DNA from: Accumulibacter sp.
GTDB lineage: Bacteria; Pseudomonadota; Gammaproteobacteria; Burkholderiales; Rhodocyclaceae
Reading direction: 5' to 3'
DNA length: 64,000 bases
Assembly (NCBI RefSeq): GCF_023806625.1
Contig: NZ_JAMTDX010000027.1
Location: forward strand, 62,001-126,000
Shown: positions 59,723-64,000 of the stretch, one piece after another
How the letters are laid out: every line of letters starts with the position of its first letter
Position numbering within the stretch: the stretch's first letter is position 1
The notes under the pieces: model-generated
The model's input: only the letters and a program-made list of their open reading frames with translations
Told to the model about the DNA's origin: nothing
The model's database searches: none
Program-made: the position numbers and the translations under genes

Positions 59723-60808
59723 ATGGGATGGGGCAAGTACCACGAAGATAACGTCAGCCGTTATTGGCGGGACGCCAATACAAAGGTGAGGATGGGACAC
59801 GAACCTCAGGATTGTCCGCCAGGCAAGGCCGGCGGCGGCGATGAACTCGGAGAGCTCAGGCTGCTTCGGCGCCGACTGGCGGAGAACCCGGGCGACCGGC
59901 ACGCGCAGCTGGCGTTTCACGCGGAGAAGGCGCGTCTCGAAAAGCTTGGTGTTGGCGCTCGCGAAATCTTGGACGTCATTCACGGTAGCGACGAGCGCAA
60001 ACATGGACCACTGGACATCGCTGATCGTAGTGACGGAACGTCGGCCGTTTACAGGCGACTGCCGAACGAAGTCGAGAGTAGAGCTCGATCGAACGGCAGC
60101 AAGGCGCCAGCGGAGGTCCCGTCGAATATGAGAGGAGAAAAACGCATGTCCAAGCTCAAAGATTTCACCGTCTCTACGGCGCGCCCCCTGCCCGTCATCG
60201 TCCTCGCCGACGTCAGCGGCAGCATGAGCGCGAACGGCAAGATCGATGCGCTCAACGATGCGGTTCAGTCGATGATCGAGAGCTTCGCGGCCGAGGACCA
60301 CAGCCGAGCCGAGATCCACGTCGCTGTCGTCGCCTTTGGCAAGGGCGGCGCCAGGCTCCACCAGCCTCTGTTGCCAGCGACGCAAATCAAGTGGGAGCGA
60401 GTCGGCGCAGCGGGGAATACGCCCATGGGCGCGGCGTTCGATCTGGTCGTGAAGATGGTCGAGGACCACGCACAGATCCCGAGCCGGGCATACAGACCGA
60501 CCGTTGTGCTCGTCTCCGACGGCCAGCCCACCGACGAGTGGCGCGAACCCCTGCAGCGCATGCTCGCTTCGGACCGCGCGTCGAAGGCATCACGGTTCGT
60601 GCTCGGGATCGGTGATGACGCAGATCCCGCAATGCTGGCCGAGTTCCTGGCCGATCCGGCCGCACGAGTGTACTCGGCGCACGAAGCCCGACAGATCAAG
60701 AATTTCTTTCGGTGGGTGACGATGAGTGTGACGCAGCGCACACGCAGCCTGAACCCCAACAGCGTCGTCGTGGTCGACCCGATGGCTTTGGACGACTATG
60801 ACTTCTAA
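59723..60808 (+). CDS. von Willebrand factor A domain protein (TerY-like)
   Basis: 361 aa. Residues 1-140 are a charged, helical region (WGKYHEDNVSRYWRDANTKVRM...) without known family. From about 150 a TerY-type VWA domain follows: RPLPVIVLADVSGSMS with the MIDAS Asp-Ser-Ser, NTPMGAAFD with the MIDAS Thr, and VLVSDGQPTDEW. A strong ribosome site (GAGGAGAAAAACGC) sits directly before the in-frame ATG 60146, so a second product of 220 aa, the usual TerY length, could be made. It is the first member of a TerY/PP2C/kinase triad. Confidence 0.88.
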   Translation: MGWGKYHEDNVSRYWRDANTKVRMGHEPQDCPPGKAGGGDELGELRLLRRRLAENPGDRHAQLAFHAEKARLEKLGVGAREILDVIHGSDERKHGPLDIADRSDGTSAVYRRLPNEVESRARSNGSKAPAEVPSNMRGEKRMSKLKDFTVSTARPLPVIVLADVSGSMSANGKIDALNDAVQSMIESFAAEDHSRAEIHVAVVAFGKGGARLHQPLLPATQIKWERVGAAGNTPMGAAFDLVVKMVEDHAQIPSRAYRPTVVLVSDGQPTDEWREPLQRMLASDRASKASRFVLGIGDDADPAMLAEFLADPAARVYSAHEARQIKNFFRWVTMSVTQRTRSLNPNSVVVVDPMALDDYDF

Positions 60809-61538
60809 GGGTTACATGGTACGCAGGAGCCGTGTGGATTGCTTCGGTGCGAGTGTTGCCGGCCCTGCTCACCGGGCGCTACGAAGGCCCAACGAGGACC
60901 AATGGCTCGGTGCCTCTGGCGCCTTCGGCAGCCTGGTCGTGGTGAGCGACGGTTTGGGTTCGAAGGACCGTGCCAGGCATGGCGCAACGAAGGCCTGCAT
61001 CGCAACCTTGCGTGCGGCCAGGGGGTGGCACAAGGACGGGACGGGATCTCTCGACGATCTCGTCGGCCGAATCGAGCCGCTCTGGCTCGAGGAAATCGCC
61101 CCGTTCGACCGCTCGGATTGCGCCGCCACGTGCCTGCTGGCGCTCGCGTACCAAGATGGTCGAACCTACGTGGCTGCGCTGGGCGACGGGATGGCAGCCG
61201 TGCGCAGGCGCGGTGCCGTCGAGCGGGTCGAGCATCCGCGGGCATCGGACTTTTCTAACGAGACCCAGTCGCTCGGGAGCGGTGGTGTCTGGGCGAAGCG
61301 TTGCTTCGACTGCGCGGAGATCGACATCGCCGTGCTGGCATCGGATGGCGTTTCGGACGACCTTCGTCCCGATCGCCTCGCCGACTTCGTCACTTGGCTG
61401 AAGGACGAAATCGGGACGTTGCAGCCGGTGCCTCGGTGGCGTTCGCTGCGGCGTGAGCTGAACGAATGGCCCACTCCAAGGCATATCGACGACAAGACCA
61501 TTGCAGTTCTGGCGTGGCCGAACAGGGGGACGGAATGA
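60798..61538 (+). CDS. PP2C-type Ser/Thr protein phosphatase
   Basis: 246 aa from ATG 60798 (inside the last codons of the VWA gene); ATG 60816 with AAGGG upstream is an alternative giving 240 aa. Metal-binding motifs of PP2C: RPNEDQW, VVSDGLGS, AALGDGMAAV, LASDGVSD and DDKTIAVL. It should reverse phosphorylation by the kinase encoded next, whose start overlaps its stop by ATGA. Together with the VWA gene this is the TerY-P arrangement. Confidence 0.9.
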   Translation: MTSKGYMVRRSRVDCFGASVAGPAHRALRRPNEDQWLGASGAFGSLVVVSDGLGSKDRARHGATKACIATLRAARGWHKDGTGSLDDLVGRIEPLWLEEIAPFDRSDCAATCLLALAYQDGRTYVAALGDGMAAVRRRGAVERVEHPRASDFSNETQSLGSGGVWAKRCFDCAEIDIAVLASDGVSDDLRPDRLADFVTWLKDEIGTLQPVPRWRSLRRELNEWPTPRHIDDKTIAVLAWPNRGTE

Positions 61539-62935
61539 CATCCGTTATCCGGCAAGTCACCGACCTCAACGGGGCTCGTCATGTGCTGACGCGTCAACTC
61601 GGCCGAGGGGGCCAGGGGGCCGTCTTCGAAGTCAAGGGTGGGCGACTGGCCGCGAAGATCATCTTCGACTCATCGCCGTCCCGACGTGAGCAACTCCGGA
61701 ACCAGCTGACGGCGGTCAAGCGACTGCCGCTGGCGGACCTCGAGATCGCTCGCCCATTGGAAATGCTGCGCGAGCCCGTGCTGGGTTACCTGATGGAACT
61801 GCTGACCGGGATGCAGCCGCTGAGTGCGCTCTGCAAGCCGCCGAAGGCGACGACCTCGGTTGCGTCCTGGTACTTTCAGACGGGTGGTCTTCGGAGACGC
61901 CTGGCACTGCTGGCACGCACGGCCGATGTCCTGTCCGCTCTTCACGGCAAAGGGCTCGTGTACTCCGATCCATCTCCGCACAACATCTTTGTCTCCGAAG
62001 CCAGCGATGCCACAGAAGTCCGCTTCATCGACAGCGACAACATCCGCTACGTGTCCAGCGCGGGGCTGCCCACGGTGTTCACTCCTGGCTATGGTGCACC
62101 TGAACTCATCCGCGGCGCTTCCGGAGTGAACTCGCTCACCGATGCGCATGCATTTGCAGTCCTCTGCTTCCAGACCCTATCCCTTGTCCATCCGCTCATC
62201 GGAGATGCCGTCTCGAGCGGACCGCCGGAGCGCGAAGAAGAGGCCTTTGGGGGATCGATGCCCTGGGTCGATGATCCGGGCGACAGTTCGAACCGTTGCT
62301 CGATCGGGATACCACGGAGCGTCACGCTCTCCGCGAGATTGGCTGAGATCTCGCAACGAGCTTTCCGCGCAGGTCTCAAGCACCCACTTCAGCGGCCCGG
62401 CGTCTCGGAGTGGGCGGAGAGACTGCACGCCGCTGCCGACGCGACAGTCCTGTGCCAGGAGTGCCACGGAACGTACTACATGAACGCCGAGCAATGCCCT
62501 TGGTGTGACGCGCCGCGCTTGGGTTTCGTCGTCGCGGAATTCCAGCTCTGGGACCCCGCGCTGGGTGAGGGCTCGGAGCTCGTGTCGCGACCCTCCGGCG
62601 ATCGTCGAAGGCCTGTCATCGTCGCCGCCTTGGCACTGACCGATGGAGAGTCGAGAGTCATCACGCGTCGTCTTGCCACCGGGCAGGCTGGTCGGGACGG
62701 GCAGCGTCCGGTGATCGACCTGAAGTTCGAGGGCACGCGCGTCACGCTCCAGTCACTCGACGGGGCAAGCTACCGGCTCACATCGCCCACCGGAGCCAGA
62801 TCTGCCTCGGTCGGACCGAAACCCTCGTCGATCCTACTGAAGCACGACGAGGCCTCGTGGCGCTTACACCTCGGATCTCCCGACGCACTCCATAGGGTCG
62901 TGTCCTTCACCGCGCGTAAGGGGGGCACGAAATGA
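61535..62935 (+). CDS. Ser/Thr protein kinase with C-terminal zinc ribbon (TerY-P type)
   Basis: 466 aa from ATG 61535. Glycine loop LGRGGQGAVFEV (about 22-33), ATP lysine in LAAKIIF, catalytic loop YSDPSPHNIFV (keeps Asp and Asn but has YSD instead of HRD), metal site FIDSDNIRY in place of DFG and activation-segment end GYGAPEL. Near residue 310 a zinc ribbon CQECHGTYY...CPWC, then a beta-rich FHA-like or SHS2-like tail. This is the kinase layout reported for TerY-P triads linked to tellurium-resistance-type systems. Confidence 0.88.
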   Translation: MTSVIRQVTDLNGARHVLTRQLGRGGQGAVFEVKGGRLAAKIIFDSSPSRREQLRNQLTAVKRLPLADLEIARPLEMLREPVLGYLMELLTGMQPLSALCKPPKATTSVASWYFQTGGLRRRLALLARTADVLSALHGKGLVYSDPSPHNIFVSEASDATEVRFIDSDNIRYVSSAGLPTVFTPGYGAPELIRGASGVNSLTDAHAFAVLCFQTLSLVHPLIGDAVSSGPPEREEEAFGGSMPWVDDPGDSSNRCSIGIPRSVTLSARLAEISQRAFRAGLKHPLQRPGVSEWAERLHAAADATVLCQECHGTYYMNAEQCPWCDAPRLGFVVAEFQLWDPALGEGSELVSRPSGDRRRPVIVAALALTDGESRVITRRLATGQAGRDGQRPVIDLKFEGTRVTLQSLDGASYRLTSPTGARSASVGPKPSSILLKHDEASWRLHLGSPDALHRVVSFTARKGGTK

Positions 62936-64000
62936 AGGCGCACGAAGCTGCATTCGGAACGTGCTCGCTGATTGAGCTCGTGCCTGCCGATGCCACGACG
63001 TTCGACATGACGGTGGTCGTGAGAAGCGAAGCCGCCCTGCTGTTCTCGGAAGCCACCGGCCAATCGCTGCTTCGTGTCGGCACCGTGGCGGTTAGCGTGC
63101 GCGGGCGCGACAAGCAGGGGGAAACCGTTCTCGCGCGATTGCGCGACCGCAATCTGCCTCGACTGGGATGGGTCGTTGCGGTGACGCCAAAGAGCGGCGC
63201 CACGGAATGGCTACAGGTCCAGATGCACGAGTTTCCAGTGCAGTACTCCTGGCCGGGCAACATCGACATCGGGGTCGACGAGAAGATCGTCGACGTCATC
63301 CGTCAGAAGCTCGGGAAGAGCATCTCTGCAACGGAAGTCATTCAGTGGCTCACGGAGCGCTTCGTCCTGGTCGACCAGGAGTCGGGTTCCAAGGTCTTCA
63401 TCTCTGGCAGCCCCGCGCCGGAGAGCGATCACCGTCGTCCGTTTCGCATGCACGGCAAGGGGTATGCAATCGATGTCCAGAAGACGCCCGACGACCGGCT
63501 TCTCGTGACGCGCCTCGTCGAAGCGCGTCGTGGATCGTCTGCGGAAGAGAGGCGCCCGATCGTTCCTGTTCAAGGCACCGTGCGCTTCTGCGATTCGACC
63601 ATTGCAGGCGCATTTCGAGGTACGGCCCGCTCCCAGTTGGATCAGCTGGTGGAACAGGCCGGGAGCTACCTGAACGTCTGGCGCGAGTACAACAAGCTGG
63701 AGCGGGACAGTGTCTTTCGCCGAGCGCGGACGCTGGGGTGGCTGAGCTACTCGGACGCGAAACGGCAGGCAGACGGACGATGGCGCTTTCGGATCCAGGA
63801 TGCGAAGCAGATCGACACAGCCCTGAATCTGCTTCGAGGTGCGGAGGATGTCGAACTGGAGGCCGCGTCGCACCCTCCACGCGAATTGCAGGAGTCCTCG
63901 GATACTTCGGCAAACGGCTCGTCGACCGAAGGGGACCTCGCCAGGAGTCCGAAGGCATTCGTCGGGTCGTTCGTTGGCGGTACGGCTGCCGGGCGGTACC
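62932..64000 (+). CDS. Large protein of unknown function, 3' end outside window
   Basis: 356 codons are present and the frame is still open at 64000. The ATG overlaps the kinase stop as ATGA, so it is the fifth operon member. It reads as beta-rich N-terminal domains (IELVPADATTFDMTVVVRSEAALLF, RVGTVAVSVRGRD), an EKIVDVIRQKLGKSISATEVIQWL helical part and, after about residue 230, a helix-rich RSQLDQLVEQAGSYLNVWREYNKLERDSVFRRARTLGW. It might be the N-terminus of a helicase-like or ATPase protein as in other TerY-P loci, but no motif is reached before the window ends. Confidence 0.75.
   Translation, partial: MKAHEAAFGTCSLIELVPADATTFDMTVVVRSEAALLFSEATGQSLLRVGTVAVSVRGRDKQGETVLARLRDRNLPRLGWVVAVTPKSGATEWLQVQMHEFPVQYSWPGNIDIGVDEKIVDVIRQKLGKSISATEVIQWLTERFVLVDQESGSKVFISGSPAPESDHRRPFRMHGKGYAIDVQKTPDDRLLVTRLVEARRGSSAEERRPIVPVQGTVRFCDSTIAGAFRGTARSQLDQLVEQAGSYLNVWREYNKLERDSVFRRARTLGWLSYSDAKRQADGRWRFRIQDAKQIDTALNLLRGAEDVELEAASHPPRELQESSDTSANGSSTEGDLARSPKAFVGSFVGGTAAGRY

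Overview
The window is GC-rich (hand-counted 60-base lines mostly 60-70% GC) and mostly densely packed with short intergenic gaps and ATGA/TGATG stop-start overlaps. Gene content points to a betaproteobacterium of the Rhodocyclaceae/Candidatus Accumulibacter type: DUF2863 and Gcr-family (COG4389) proteins, a glycogen operon, a BktB-like thiolase, a FNR/hemN/hemerythrin microaerobic cluster and an extended biotin operon. The assignment is inferred from gene content, not from a marker tree.

From 1 to 38 kb the window reads as core chromosome. 1-6.0 kb: end of pgi, then pgm, glgC, glgA and a DUF1015 gene, i.e. glucose-6-phosphate to glycogen. 6.1-10.7 kb (minus): selD, a copper chaperone-like protein, copA and a TauE/SafE-like membrane protein. 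10.8-16.2 kb: an oxygen-response cluster with hemN and fnr divergent, an operon hemerythrin > DUF2249 > NnrS-like membrane protein > SirB2, and a universal stress gene. Three TTGAY-N4-ATCAA sites sit 22 bases from plausible -10 boxes in front of hemN, the hemerythrin operon and the usp gene, so FNR probably controls the cluster. 16.3-20 kb: aspartic protease, Nudix hydrolase, small unknowns, thiolase. 20-26 kb (minus): DUF2863-bioA-bioF-bioH-bioC-bioD with nearly every junction overlapping. 26-31 kb: a frameshifted exported protein, a lectin-like protein, a histone-H1-like DUF2934 protein and a Gcr-family membrane protein. 31-38 kb: yaaA, acyl desaturase, dsbB, dut, coaBC, radC, rpmBG and a DAHP synthase.

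From 38.4 kb the window becomes an accessory/defence island that starts at tRNA-Asn. Right after it come a broken IS1634-type transposase and a three-gene DUF5681 cassette. Then (minus) lies a complete type 3 BREX operon in canonical order brxF-brxC-pglX-brxHII-pglZ-brxA (55.9 to 40.4 kb), with three extra genes inside: a 447-aa unknown between brxC and pglX, and an AAA ATPase plus a predicted PD-(D/E)XK nuclease between pglX and brxHII. The ATPase/nuclease pair is joined to its BREX neighbours by three consecutive ATGA overlaps, yet has lower GC. A decayed IS66-type element separates BREX from the last system.

57.5-64 kb (plus) holds a second, less described system: a sigma-54 activator whose N-terminus looks like a CARF ligand-sensing domain (RtcR-like), a -24/-12 promoter, and an operon of a DUF4258 (RelE-like) protein, a von Willebrand A protein, a PP2C phosphatase, a Ser/Thr kinase with zinc ribbon (a TerY-P triad) and a large unknown protein cut by the window end. 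The natural reading is a nucleotide-sensing, phospho-regulated stress or anti-phage system; it is not RtcBA RNA repair, since rtcA/rtcB are absent.
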